From Caulobacterales bacterium 32-69-10 (GTDB taxonomy: Bacteria; Pseudomonadota; Alphaproteobacteria; Caulobacterales; Caulobacteraceae), in NCBI GenBank assembly GCA_002280485.1, contig NCED01000050.1, forward strand, positions 1-12,646: a stretch of 12,646 nt of DNA, read 5' to 3'. Numbering within the stretch: the stretch's first letter is position 1; every line of letters begins with the position of its first letter. The notes beneath the pieces are model-generated. The model worked only from the letters and a program-made list of their open reading frames with translations, ran no database searches and was not told where the DNA came from. This document shows, piece by piece, positions 1 through 8,136 of the stretch. Made by a program: the position numbers and the translations under genes.

Positions 1-2
1 TA

Positions 3-881
3 GGGTCCGGAGGTGTCGTAGACCCGCACGCTCGGCTCGTCGCCCTCAAGGTCGATCTCACGGCCGCGCCTCAGGGCCTGGTGATGGGCGACCAGGACCG
101 GGTTCGCCAGATCCTCAGCAACCTGCTCTCCAATGCGGTGAAGTTCACCGAACAGGGCGAGGTGCGCCTGACCGTGACGGCGATCGAGGGGGGCCGGGTG
201 CGCATGGCCGTCGCCGACACGGGAATCGGTTTCGACGCGGAGTTCGAGGCGCGGATGTTCAACCGGTTCGAGCAGGCCGACTCCTCGATCACCCGCCGCT
301 ACGGCGGATCGGGCCTGGGCCTTTCCATCGCCAAGCGCCTGGCCGAACGAATGGGCGGGGAGCTGACCGCCAGCGGCGCGCCGGGCAAGGGCGCGACCTT
401 TGTCCTCGAACTGCCCCTGCCGGCCTGCGCGCCGGCCGCCGCCTCCCCGGATCTGGCTTCCCGGCCCACGGACGGCCGGCGCCTGCAGGTGCTGGCGGTC
501 GACGACCACCCCGTCAATCGGCGGGTGGTCGAGCTGATCATCGGCCCCCACGTCGACCTGACCTTCGCCGAGGACGGGCAGCAGGCGGTGGACGCCCATG
601 CGGTCCAGGCCTTCGACCTGATCCTGATGGATATCCAGATGCCGGTGATGACCGGGATCGAGGCGATCAGCATCATCCGCGGGCGCGAAGACCCGAAGGG
701 TCGGCGCACCCCGCTGTTCGTGCTCAGCGCCAGCAGCCAGCCGGCTCACCGGGAGCAGGCGCGGGAGGCCGGCGCCGACGGCCACCTGCGAAAGCCGGTC
801 ACCGCAGACGAGCTGCTGAACCTCATCGCGTCCCTGGTCAACGATCCGGTGCGGGTCGGCGCCGACCAGGCCGCCGCCTGA
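3..881 (+). CDS. Hybrid sensor histidine kinase/response regulator, 3' part (5' end outside window)
   Basis: This is the C-terminal part of a hybrid histidine kinase. The frame is open from position 3, and the residues before the GTG at 81 already resemble the lead-in to a kinase ATPase domain, so the gene starts left of the window. The HATPase_c domain shows an N box (RQILSNLLSNAVKF), a G1 box (DTGIGF), an F box (FNRFEQADSS) and a G2 box (GGSGLGLSIAKR). An Ala/Pro-rich linker leads to a receiver domain with the acidic pair (VDDH), the phospho-acceptor Asp in LILMDIQMP (codon 630-632), a Ser switch residue (VLSASS) and the conserved Lys in LRKP. All expected residues are present, so both domains should be active. 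The HisKA domain and sensor are not visible, so the signal is unknown. No Hpt domain follows; phosphate would pass to a separate Hpt protein. The stop lies 7 bp from the stop of the convergent hydrolase gene. Confidence 0.93.
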   Translation, partial: GSGGVVDPHARLVALKVDLTAAPQGLVMGDQDRVRQILSNLLSNAVKFTEQGEVRLTVTAIEGGRVRMAVADTGIGFDAEFEARMFNRFEQADSSITRRYGGSGLGLSIAKRLAERMGGELTASGAPGKGATFVLELPLPACAPAAASPDLASRPTDGRRLQVLAVDDHPVNRRVVELIIGPHVDLTFAEDGQQAVDAHAVQAFDLILMDIQMPVMTGIEAISIIRGREDPKGRRTPLFVLSASSQPAHREQAREAGADGHLRKPVTADELLNLIASLVNDPVRVGADQAAA

Positions 882-888
882 GCCGCCG

Positions 889-1800
889 CTATCCGACCGA
901 GCGGTAGATCAGCCGCACGAGGTTGACGCTGGCCTGGTCGTTGGCGCCGGCCCGGGTTTGGACGTCGCCGGCCAGGGGCTTGGCCTCCACCACCTGGTCC
1001 TCGGTCATGCCCGAGGCCTTGGCCTTGGCGACGGCGCTGCGGGCGTCGACCAGCAGCTTGCGGTACGCGACGAGGTCGGCCCTGGTCATCAGGGCGCCGT
1101 GGCCCGGCACGATCTTGGTGCGGGCGTTGGAGCGGGCGATGAAGGTGTCGACCGCCCTGACCATGCCGTCGATGTCGCCGCCGTCGCCCACGTCGATGTT
1201 CGGATAGCGCATGCCCCAGGAGACGATGTCGCCGGTGGCCAGGACATTGGCGTCGGGGATCCACACGGCGGTGTCGCCGCGGGTGTGGGCCGTCGGCATG
1301 GCCATCAGCTGCACATTGCGGCCCTTCACCGAGACGTTCATGCGGCTGAGATAGGTGCGGGTCGGCAGGGCGCCCTGCGGCGCCGGCGGGGTCTTGGCGC
1401 CGGTCAGGGCGTTGGTGGTCCCCTCGGACAGGCTCTTCTTCAGGTTCTCGGTGGCGACGATCACCGCCCCGTCGAGCCAGAAGGCCTGGTTGCCGCCGGT
1501 GTGGTCGCCGTGAAGGTGGGTGTTGACCACGTAGCGGATGGGCTTGCCGGGCGCGGCCTCCGCCACCGCCGCCTTGATCTTGTCGTGCAGGGGCGCGAAC
1601 TGGGTATCGACCATGATCACCGCGTCGTCGCCGGCCACGACGGTGATGTTGCCGCCCGCGCCCTCCAGCATCCAGGTCCGGGCGCCGAGCTCGGTGGTCT
1701 TGATCTGGACGGTGTCGAAGTTGGCCGGCGGCTGGGCCGCGGCCGCGCCGGCCAGAAGCGCCGACGCACACACGAGCATGCACAGGGTCTTGCGGATCAT
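889..1800 (-). CDS. Exported metallo-beta-lactamase-fold hydrolase
   Basis: A 303-residue metallo-beta-lactamase-superfamily protein. I chose the ATG at 1800 because GGGAGGGG lies about 8 nt upstream; a TTG 18 nt further upstream would put this site inside the gene. The N-terminus (MIRKTLCMLVCASALLAGA then AQ) is a Sec signal peptide with an Ala-X-Ala cleavage site, so the enzyme should be periplasmic. Metal ligands are visible: HxHxDH in THLHGDHTGG, the third His in AHTRGD, the bridging Asp in ATGDIV, and the last His in VPGHG. The fold and metal site look complete. It resembles the quinoprotein-relay or SoxH-like group rather than a classical class B beta-lactamase. The substrate cannot be read from the sequence, and antibiotic hydrolysis should not be assumed. 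It lies downstream of rnd on the same strand, separated by a palindromic element, so it probably has its own promoter. Confidence 0.9.
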   Translation of the reverse strand: MIRKTLCMLVCASALLAGAAAAQPPANFDTVQIKTTELGARTWMLEGAGGNITVVAGDDAVIMVDTQFAPLHDKIKAAVAEAAPGKPIRYVVNTHLHGDHTGGNQAFWLDGAVIVATENLKKSLSEGTTNALTGAKTPPAPQGALPTRTYLSRMNVSVKGRNVQLMAMPTAHTRGDTAVWIPDANVLATGDIVSWGMRYPNIDVGDGGDIDGMVRAVDTFIARSNARTKIVPGHGALMTRADLVAYRKLLVDARSAVAKAKASGMTEDQVVEAKPLAGDVQTRAGANDQASVNLVRLIYRSVG

Positions 1801-1872
1801 CGAAGATGCCCCTCCCAAGGCTGGTTTGGGGCATCATGCGCACCGGTCAGGCGCTGCGGCAACGCTTGGTGC

Positions 1873-1987
1873 GTGCTTCGAGACGCGCAAGGCTACGCCT
1901 CGCGCTCCTCAGCATGACGAGCCTTTGTGCTGGGCCTCAGCATTCGTCATCCTGAGGAGCCCGAGGTACTCGGGCGTCTCGAAGGAC
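1873..1987. repeat. Paired inverted-repeat element 1 (REP-doublet/REPIN-like)
   Basis: Two arms in inverted orientation: 1873-1920 reading left to right and 1944-1987 as its reverse complement. The outer blocks match closely (CTTCGAGACGC at one end, GCTCCTCAG then ATGACGA at the other). The middle of each arm is a different small hairpin: AAGGC-TAC-GCCTC on the left and CCGAG-GTA-CTCGG on the right. The element lies just 3' of rnd and before the start of the exported hydrolase, on the transcript side of both. It could terminate or stabilise the rnd transcript. No transposase is present. That it belongs to a genome-wide family is inferred from its architecture. Confidence 0.8.
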
Positions 1988-2006
1988 GCAGATCGCTCCT
2001 GCCGCC

Positions 2007-3155
2007 CTAGACCTCGGCCACCCGCACTCGCGCCCCGTCGAGCACCAGGGCCAGTTCGCCGCGCTTGAGCCGCAGGGCGTCCTCGCCGAACAGCTCTCGG
2101 CGCCAGCCCTGCAGGGCCTGGACGGGGGCCTTGTCGTCGCCGGCGATCTTTTCCAGGTCGGCGACGGTGGCGATCAGCTTGGAGGCCACGCCGGCGTCCT
2201 CGGCCCGGGCCTTGAGCAGCACCTTCAAGAGCTCCACCACCGCGCCGGGGGGCGGCTGGCCGCGGCCGTCGGGGCGGTCGATGTCGGGGGCGTAGGCGTC
2301 GGGGTCCTTCAGGGCGGCCTTGATGGCGTCGAGCATGTCCGGCCCGAATCGCGAGCCGGAAAAGCCCTTGGGCACCGAGCGCAGCCGGTTCAGCCCGTCG
2401 GCGTCCGTCGGCAGCTGGGTGGCGATCTCGTCGATGGCCTCGTCCTTGAGGATGCGGCCCCGCGGCTGGTCGCGGTTCTGGGCGGTGCGTTCGCGCCAGG
2501 CGGCCACGGCGCGGAAGGCGGCCAGATACTTGGCGCTGAACTTGCGCGGCTTAAGCCGCTTCCAGGCGTTCTCGGGGTCGGTGTCGTAGTTGGCCGGCGA
2601 GGCCAGGGCCGCCATCTCCTCGCTGACCCAGGCAAGGCGCCCTTCCCGCTCCAGCCGGTCGTGCAGCTTGGGGTAGATCTTGGCCAGGTGGGTCACGTCG
2701 GCCAGGGCGTAGACCAGTTGGGCGTTGGACAGGGGCCGCCGGGCCCAGTCGGTGAAGCGGCTCGACTTGTCGAGGTCGATCTTCAGCATCTGCCGGACCA
2801 GCGAATCATAGGCGACCTGCTCACCGAAGCCGGCGGCCATGGCGGCGATCTGGCTGTCGAACAGGGGGCTGGGGATCACCCCCAGGATGTTGAAGATCTC
2901 AATGTCCTGACGTGCGGCGTGGAACACCTTGACGATCTCAGGGTCGGCCAGCAGCTCCAGCAAGGGTGCCAGGTCCAGACCCTCGGCCAGGGGATCGATC
3001 ACCGCGGCGTCGTTCTCGCCGGCGACCTGGATCAGGCACAGCTTGGGCCAGTAGGTGGTCTCTCGCATGAACTCGGTATCGACCGCGATGAACGGGGCCC
3101 TGGCGAGGCGGGCGCAAAAAGCGACGAGGTCGGCGTTGGCGGTAATCGGCGTCAT
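2007..3155 (-). CDS. rnd: Ribonuclease D
   Basis: A 382-residue 3'-5' exoribonuclease of the DEDDy family, which trims tRNA precursors and other stable RNAs in the cytoplasm. Catalytic residues are in place: D26 and E28 (VDTEF), D84 ([11 protein letters not shown]), and Y149 with D153 ([11 protein letters not shown]). The exonuclease domain spans roughly residues 1-170. An HRDC domain follows (about 205-290, beginning near the WKRLKPRKF segment), and a second helical region completes the usual length. The ATG at 3155 opens directly onto conserved sequence. No Shine-Dalgarno lies before it, and a -10-like TATAGC sits so close that the message may be leaderless. The gene is divergent from purM. 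The paired repeat downstream (1873-1987) probably ends its transcript. Confidence 0.95.
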   Translation of the reverse strand: MTPITANADLVAFCARLARAPFIAVDTEFMRETTYWPKLCLIQVAGENDAAVIDPLAEGLDLAPLLELLADPEIVKVFHAARQDIEIFNILGVIPSPLFDSQIAAMAAGFGEQVAYDSLVRQMLKIDLDKSSRFTDWARRPLSNAQLVYALADVTHLAKIYPKLHDRLEREGRLAWVSEEMAALASPANYDTDPENAWKRLKPRKFSAKYLAAFRAVAAWRERTAQNRDQPRGRILKDEAIDEIATQLPTDADGLNRLRSVPKGFSGSRFGPDMLDAIKAALKDPDAYAPDIDRPDGRGQPPPGAVVELLKVLLKARAEDAGVASKLIATVADLEKIAGDDKAPVQALQGWRRELFGEDALRLKRGELALVLDGARVRVAEV

Positions 3156-3161
3156 GGGCTA

Positions 3162-3169
3162 GCTATAGC
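3162..3169 (-). promoter_or_regulatory. Possible -10 element for rnd in the rnd/purM divergent gap
   Basis: The palindromic octamer GCTATAGC resembles the Caulobacter housekeeping -10 (GCTANAWC) and reads the same on both strands. On the rnd strand, the usual 6-7 nt to the start of transcription would place +1 at or next to the A of the rnd ATG. The best -35 candidate on that strand (TTGCCA) is spaced too far away (about 19 nt), so this is a weak call. On the purM strand a TTGGCGG near 3135 is also too distant. Confidence 0.3.
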
Positions 3170-3224
3170 CGCGCGCGCGGCCACCCTGGCAAGCCTCACT
3201 AACGTTTTCGGAGATTTCCCGCCC

Positions 3225-4246
<1,022 letters not shown>

Positions 4247-4250
<4 letters not shown>

Positions 4251-4846
4251 GCGGCCGCGTCCGCGTCGGCGTCCTGATCTCGGGGCGCGGGTCCAACATG
4301 GAGGCGCTGATCGCGGCGGCCCGGGCGCCGGACTATCCGGCCGAAATCGCCGTGGTGCTGTCCAACCGGATCGATGCGCCGGGCCTGAGAAGCGCCGAAC
4401 AGGCCGGCGTCGCCGCCTTCGCCATCGATCAGCGGCCATTCGGCAAGGACCGCGAGGCCCATGAGCGGGCCATCGACGCCGAACTGCGCGAGGCCGGCGT
4501 CGAGCTGGTCTGCCTGGCGGGCTACATGCGCATCCTGTCGCCGTGGTTCGTGAAGGCCTGGGCCGGGCGGCTGCTCAACATCCACCCCAGCCTGCTGCCG
4601 CATTTCCCGGGGGTGGACACCCATCAACGGGCGCTCGACGCCGGGCACACCACCCACGGCTGCACCGTGCACTGGGTGATCGAGGCCCTCGACGCGGGCC
4701 CCATCGTCGGCCAGGCGCAGGTGCCGGTCTATGCGGACGACACCGAGGCGGCCCTGGCCGCGCGGGTGCTGACCGAGGAGCACAAGCTCTACGCCCGCTG
4801 CGTGGCCGAGGCGGCCCGCCGCATCCAGGCTGAACGCACCGCCTAG
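4247..4846 (+). CDS. purN: Phosphoribosylglycinamide formyltransferase, folate-dependent
   Basis: A 199-residue GAR transformylase that moves the formyl group of 10-formyl-tetrahydrofolate to glycinamide ribonucleotide, step 3 of purine synthesis. The GTG start at 4247 overlaps the purM stop (GTGA) and yields the expected N-terminus [17 protein letters not shown]. The phosphate-binding GRGSN loop is at residues 13-17. The catalytic triad is N111 and H113 ([12 protein letters not shown]) plus D149 (ALDAGPI). THGCTVHWV, the family signature strand, is intact. The usual length and all key residues indicate a functional enzyme. Coupling to purM implies matched production of two enzymes of one pathway. 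Confidence 0.97.
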
Positions 4847-4884
4847 CTCGCGCGTTATCCCGCCAAATCCGGGAGGTCTTCGCG

Positions 4885-5106
4885 ATGGTCCACCACGTCT
4901 ACAATGTTGTTCGCCACCCGGACGGGTGGGCGGTCGAGCACATGGGCAAGGTTCTGGATGTCCACGCCAGCCACGAGGCGGCGGAGGCCCATGTCGCGGG
5001 CCTGGCCAAGCTCACCCAGGCCGGCGGCCACGACGCCGAGGTCGTGATGCAGGATGAAGCGGGGGCTGTGGAATCCGACCGCGTCTACAAGGCGGTGAAG
5101 CGGTAG
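4885..5106 (+). CDS. Small DUF2188-like protein
   Basis: A 73-residue protein with GGGAGG about 9 nt before its ATG, a strong ribosome binding site. The N-terminal half (VYNVVRHPDGWAVEHMGKVL) fits the short DUF2188-type fold, with its hallmark PxGWAV segment and a following helix (SHEAAEAHVAGLAKL). The C-terminal part (DAEVVMQDEAGAVESDRVY) matches the family's closing strands, where a residue pattern of the type V-x-D-x-x-G is usual. No catalytic residues, signal peptide or membrane segment is evident. The function is unknown. It follows purN by 38 nt on the same strand and may be the third gene of that operon, although its own ribosome binding site would allow independent expression. The domain call rests on pattern recognition only. 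Confidence 0.75.
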   Translation: MVHHVYNVVRHPDGWAVEHMGKVLDVHASHEAAEAHVAGLAKLTQAGGHDAEVVMQDEAGAVESDRVYKAVKR

Positions 5107-5112
5107 CGTAGT

Positions 5113-5240
5113 CCGTCATCCTCGGGCGGAGGCCGTCAGGCCGCAGACCCGAGGACCCAGCAAGCGCGACCGAAAAACAGCCGAACGCCTGGAGCTGCTG
5201 GGTCCTCGGGTCTTCGCTTCGCTGCGCCCGAGGATGACGG
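5113..5240. repeat. Paired inverted-repeat element 2 (REP-doublet/REPIN-like), likely bidirectional terminator
   Basis: The left arm (5113-5162) and right arm (5196-5240) are inverted copies. The outer 15 nt (CCGTCATCCTCGGGC) and inner 20 nt (AGACCCGAGGACCCAGCA region) match almost perfectly once the right arm is reverse-complemented, while the middles differ (GGAGGCCGTCAGGCC versus GCAGCGAAGCGA). The element fills nearly all of the gap between two convergent genes, the DUF2188-like gene and ndk, so a folded RNA from either strand could end or protect both transcripts. The terminator role is inferred; no clean poly-T tract follows. Confidence 0.82.
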
Positions 5241-5247
5241 CTATCGT

Positions 5248-5667
5248 TTAGCCGACGATGTCTTCGTCCTTGAAGAACTGGGCGATTTCGATCTTGGCGT
5301 TGTCCTGGCTGTCGGAGCCGTGGACGGTGTTCTCGCCGACCGATTCCGCGAACAGCTTGCGGATGGTGCCCTCGTCGGCGTTGGCGGGGTTGGTGGCGCC
5401 CATGACTTCGCGATAGCGGGCCACGGCGTTGTCGCCTTCGAGCACCTGAACCACGACGGGCTCGGAGATCATGAAGTCCACGAGCTCGCCGAAGAACGGC
5501 CGCTCCTTGTGGACCTCGTAGAACTTTTCGGCCTGGGCGCGGCTCATCTTGATGCGGCGCTGGGCGACGATGCGCAGGCCGGCGTTTTCGATGACGGCGT
5601 TCACCTTGCCGGTCAGATTACGACGGGTGGCGTCGGGCTTGAGGATCGAGAAGGTGCGTTCGGTCAT
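5248..5667 (-). CDS. ndk: Nucleoside diphosphate kinase
   Basis: A 139-residue cytosolic kinase that passes the gamma phosphate of ATP to nucleoside diphosphates through a phospho-histidine. The active-site signature [10 protein letters not shown] contains catalytic H116. K10 (SILKPDA), the phosphate-binding R86 and R103 regions ([15 protein letters not shown]) and N113 are visible. Length matches the bacterial family. The ATG at 5667 starts directly on the conserved [13 protein letters not shown]; the Shine-Dalgarno is weak. A good housekeeping promoter lies upstream (5710-5738). The gene is divergent from the ABC-F gene and convergent with the DUF2188-like gene, so it is probably transcribed alone. 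Its product completes the nucleotide supply to which purM and purN contribute, although no shared control is visible. Confidence 0.97.
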   Translation of the reverse strand: MTERTFSILKPDATRRNLTGKVNAVIENAGLRIVAQRRIKMSRAQAEKFYEVHKERPFFGELVDFMISEPVVVQVLEGDNAVARYREVMGATNPANADEGTIRKLFAESVGENTVHGSDSQDNAKIEIAQFFKDEDIVG

Positions 5668-5709
5668 GGGGAAAGGTCACACATAGGTTGGCGGATGGGA
5701 GGTCGCGGG

Positions 5710-5738
5710 CTTATAGCGACCGCTTGAGGCCCCGCCAA
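5710..5738 (-). promoter_or_regulatory. Housekeeping sigma-73-type promoter for ndk
   Basis: On the minus strand TTGGCGG (5732-5738) is followed after 14 nt by GCTATAAG (5710-5717). The Caulobacter housekeeping consensus is TTGACGS, 10-14 nt, GCTANAWC, so each box has a single mismatch and the spacing is allowed. Transcription would start near 5703, leaving a leader of about 36 nt before ndk. Confidence 0.55.
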
Positions 5739-5772
5739 GGCGCGCCCTAGTCCCCCGAGGCGGATAGCTCCC

Positions 5773-7623
5773 ATGCTCCAGATCAAAGACCTGACCTTCG
5801 ACGCCTATGGGCGACGGTTCTTCGACGAGACCAGCGTCAGCCTGCCCGTGGGCGCCAAGGTCGGCCTCGTCGGCCGCAACGGGATCGGCAAGTCGACCCT
5901 GTTCAAGCTGGTCCTCGGCCAGCTGCAGCCCGGCGGCGGCGAGATCAGCTTTCCCAAGGGCGCGCGGATCGGCTCGGTGGACCAGGAGCACCCGGCCTCC
6001 CCCGTCTCCCTGCTCGACACCATCCTCGAGGCCGACGTCGAGCGCGACCGGCTGACCAAGGAGCTCGAGACCGCCGACCCCGAGCACCTGGGCGAGATCT
6101 ACGCCCGGCTGATCGAGATCGACGCCGACCGGGCGCCCAGCCGCGCCGCCGAGATCCTGTCCGGCCTCGGCTTCACCACCGCCGACCTCGCCCGTCCCAT
6201 GTCCGAGTTCTCCGGCGGCTGGCGGATGCGGGTGGCCCTGGCCGCCGCCCTGTTCTCGGAACCCGACCTGCTGATGCTCGACGAGCCGACCAACTACCTC
6301 GACCTGGAAGGGGCGATGTGGCTGGAGGCGCGGCTGAAGAAGTACCCGAACACCGCCATCATCATCAGCCACGACCGCGAACTGCTGAACAATTCGGTCG
6401 ACTTCATCCTGCACCTGGCCGACCGCAAGCTGGAGCTCTACACCGGCGGCTACGACGATTTTGAAAAGCGCCGCGCCGAAAAGCTGCGTCTCATGGCCTC
6501 GGCCGGCAAGAAGCAGGAGGCCGAGCGCGCCCACCTGCAGGCCTTCGTCGACCGCTTCAAGGCCAAGGCCTCCAAGGCGGCCCAGGCCCAGTCGCGGATG
6601 AAGCGCCTGGCCAAGATGGAGCCGGTCAATGTGCCCGAGAACGAGCGGGTCGCCCCCTTCCTGCTGCCCTCGCCGCCCCGGCCGCTGGCCCCGCCGCTGA
6701 TCCGGCTGGAGGACGCCACCGTCGGCTACGACGGCCGGGCGATCCTGAAGCACATGAACCTGCGCCTCGACCTCGACGACCGCATCGGGCTCTTGGGCGT
6801 CAACGGCGCCGGCAAGTCGACCTTCGCCAAGCTGATCGCCGACGCCCTGACCCTGCAGCACGGCCAGATCCACCGCGACCGGCGCATGAAGGTCGGCTGG
6901 TTCCACCAGCACCAGATCGAGGCCATGGACCCCAACGACACGGCGCTGGAGATCGTCCGCCGCGCCCTGCCGGAATCGACCGAGAGCCAGCGGCGCTCGC
7001 GCCTGGCCCAGTGGGGCCTGGGCTATGAGAAGGCCGAGACCACCGTCGCCAACCTGTCCGGCGGCGAGCGGGCGCGCCTGCTGCTGAACCAGGTGGCGAT
7101 GAGCGCGCCTCACCTGCTGATCCTCGACGAACCCACCAACCACCTCGACATCGACAGCCGCCGGGCCCTGCTCGACGCCCTGAACGACTACGAGGGGGCG
7201 GTGATCCTGATCACCCACGACCGCTCGCTGATGGAGCTGGTCGCCGACCGGCTGTGGCTGGCCAGCGACGGCACCATCAAGCCGTTCAACGGCGACATGG
7301 ACGACTACGCCAAGCTGGTCATCGACCGGGCCCGCCAGGCGGCCAAGAATTCCAAGGAGGCGCCGCCGCCCCCTCCTCCGCCCCCCGCGCCGAAGCTGTC
7401 GTCGAGCACCCTGCGGCGCAAGCTGGAGCAGGCCGAGGCGGCCCTGGCCCGCGCCACGGCGGCGGTCGCCGACCTCGACCGCCAGCTGGCCGACCCCAAG
7501 CTGTTCGCCCGCGACGCCGCCAAGGCGGCCGAACTCGGCCGGCAGCGCGCGGCCGCCCAGGCCAAGCTGGACGCCGCCGAGGCGGAGTGGATGGCGGCGG
7601 CGGAGGCGGTGGAGAAGGTCTGA
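5773..7623 (+). CDS. yheS: ABC-F family ATPase, YheS type
   Basis: A 616-residue soluble twin-ABC protein. ABC-F proteins bind the ribosome and act on translation; they have no membrane domains and are not transporters. Domain 1 has Walker A GRNGIGKST (34-42), signature FSGGW (146-150) and Walker B with catalytic E171 (LLMLDEPTNYLD). A charged interdomain linker follows (about 230-300), including AKASKAAQAQSRMKRL. Domain 2 has Walker A GVNGAGKST (342-350), signature LSGGE (428-432) and E453 (LLILDEPTNHLD). A run of prolines at about 531-538 links to a C-terminal coiled coil (about 545-616). The order, the linker and the tail ending (LFARDAAKAAEL then AEAEWMAAAEAVEKV) follow E. coli YheS rather than Uup or EttA. 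The ATG at 5773 opens onto MLQIKDLTFDAYGRRFFD; the Shine-Dalgarno is poor (GAGG about 13 nt upstream). Both ATP sites are complete. Confidence 0.93.
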   Translation: MLQIKDLTFDAYGRRFFDETSVSLPVGAKVGLVGRNGIGKSTLFKLVLGQLQPGGGEISFPKGARIGSVDQEHPASPVSLLDTILEADVERDRLTKELETADPEHLGEIYARLIEIDADRAPSRAAEILSGLGFTTADLARPMSEFSGGWRMRVALAAALFSEPDLLMLDEPTNYLDLEGAMWLEARLKKYPNTAIIISHDRELLNNSVDFILHLADRKLELYTGGYDDFEKRRAEKLRLMASAGKKQEAERAHLQAFVDRFKAKASKAAQAQSRMKRLAKMEPVNVPENERVAPFLLPSPPRPLAPPLIRLEDATVGYDGRAILKHMNLRLDLDDRIGLLGVNGAGKSTFAKLIADALTLQHGQIHRDRRMKVGWFHQHQIEAMDPNDTALEIVRRALPESTESQRRSRLAQWGLGYEKAETTVANLSGGERARLLLNQVAMSAPHLLILDEPTNHLDIDSRRALLDALNDYEGAVILITHDRSLMELVADRLWLASDGTIKPFNGDMDDYAKLVIDRARQAAKNSKEAPPPPPPPPAPKLSSSTLRRKLEQAEAALARATAAVADLDRQLADPKLFARDAAKAAELGRQRAAAQAKLDAAEAEWMAAAEAVEKV

Positions 7624-7637
7624 CCCAGCTTCCAACT

Positions 7638-7756
7638 CCCCCCGCCCCACTCGCCTTCGGCGAGTCGCCCTCCCCTCCAGGGGGAGGGTGAGCAGGGCTT
7701 CTTCCCCTCCCCCTGGAGGGGAGGGCGACGGGGCGTCAGCCCCGCGGGGCGGGGGG
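7638..7756. repeat. Paired inverted-repeat element 3 (REP-doublet/REPIN-like), likely bidirectional terminator
   Basis: The left arm (7638-7688) and right arm (7705-7756) are inverted copies. After reverse-complementing the right arm, both begin CCCCCCGCCCC and both end TCGCCCTCCCCTCCAGGGG plus GAGGG. Between these blocks each arm has its own hairpin: ACTCGCC-TTC-GGCGAGT on the left and GGGGC-GTCA-GCCCC on the right. It lies between the convergent ends of yheS and the lipoprotein gene and could terminate both. The sequence is unrelated to elements 1 and 2 although the plan is the same. Confidence 0.82.
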
Positions 7757-7776
7757 ACGCCGGCCAGAAGCGGGCC

Positions 7777-8136
7777 CTAGCCGCACGTCACGCTGGTCAC
7801 CCGGCCGGTGGCCGCGTCGTACTCGATGGTCATCCGGCCCGGGTTGAAGTCCTGGGTCCGCGGGCAGGTGGTGCAGACCACCCGGCGGCGGGAGGGGATC
7901 AGCGGCACGGGGATCTCGCTGCGCGGCTTGCCGACGAGGCCGGTCAACTCATAGGCGCCGCACTGGTCCGGCGGCGGCGGCGGCGCGACCGAGATCGGGG
8001 CGGGCGGCAGCCTGATCGGAGCCGCCGGGGGCGGGGGTGGAGGCGGCGGAGGCGGCGGGGCCGGCGCCGGCTTGGGGTCGCTGGAGCACCCGGCCAGGAT
8101 CGCGATTGCGGCCGCCGCCAGCCCGATGCGCCTCAT
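7777..8136 (-). CDS. Small lipoprotein with probable I78 peptidase-inhibitor fold
   Basis: A 119-residue predicted lipoprotein. The N-terminus MRRIGLAAAAIAILAGCSS carries a lipobox (LAGC, Cys17), and the Ser after it favours sorting to the outer membrane. Residues about 22-56 are almost all Pro and Ala, a stiff spacer. The C-terminal domain (about 58-119) follows the I78 peptidase-inhibitor pattern: Cys then LVGKP, a basic R-rich strand, RMTIEYDAATGRVTSVTCG at the end. It differs in having a CTTC pair (C88, C91) besides C59 and C118, so two disulfides are possible. The ATG at 8136 overlaps the holC stop (ATGA) and has GGGAGAAG upstream, so translation is coupled to holC. The inhibitor assignment is from pattern only, and the protease target is unknown. 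It could equally be a structural lipoprotein using the same fold. Confidence 0.8.
   Translation of the reverse strand: MRRIGLAAAAIAILAGCSSDPKPAPAPPPPPPPPPPPAAPIRLPPAPISVAPPPPPDQCGAYELTGLVGKPRSEIPVPLIPSRRRVVCTTCPRTQDFNPGRMTIEYDAATGRVTSVTCG

Noticed and set aside
889..1800. Beta-lactamase resistance gene
   Set aside because: The metal site is general to the superfamily; sequence between motifs resembles quinoprotein-relay/SoxH-like members, not class B beta-lactamases.
1819..2006. A possible extended or second gene between rnd and the exported hydrolase
   Set aside because: The region is explained by the paired inverted repeat; frames across it have no ribosome binding site or family resemblance.
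5773..7623. ABC transporter or antibiotic-resistance ABC-F
   Set aside because: No membrane domain is present, and the linker and tail fit housekeeping YheS rather than a resistance-type ABC-F.
5677..7650. A 657-codon open frame antisense to the ABC-F gene
   Set aside because: Gly/Val/Leu/Gln-rich shadow with no recognisable domain, exactly opposite a fully conserved YheS-type protein.
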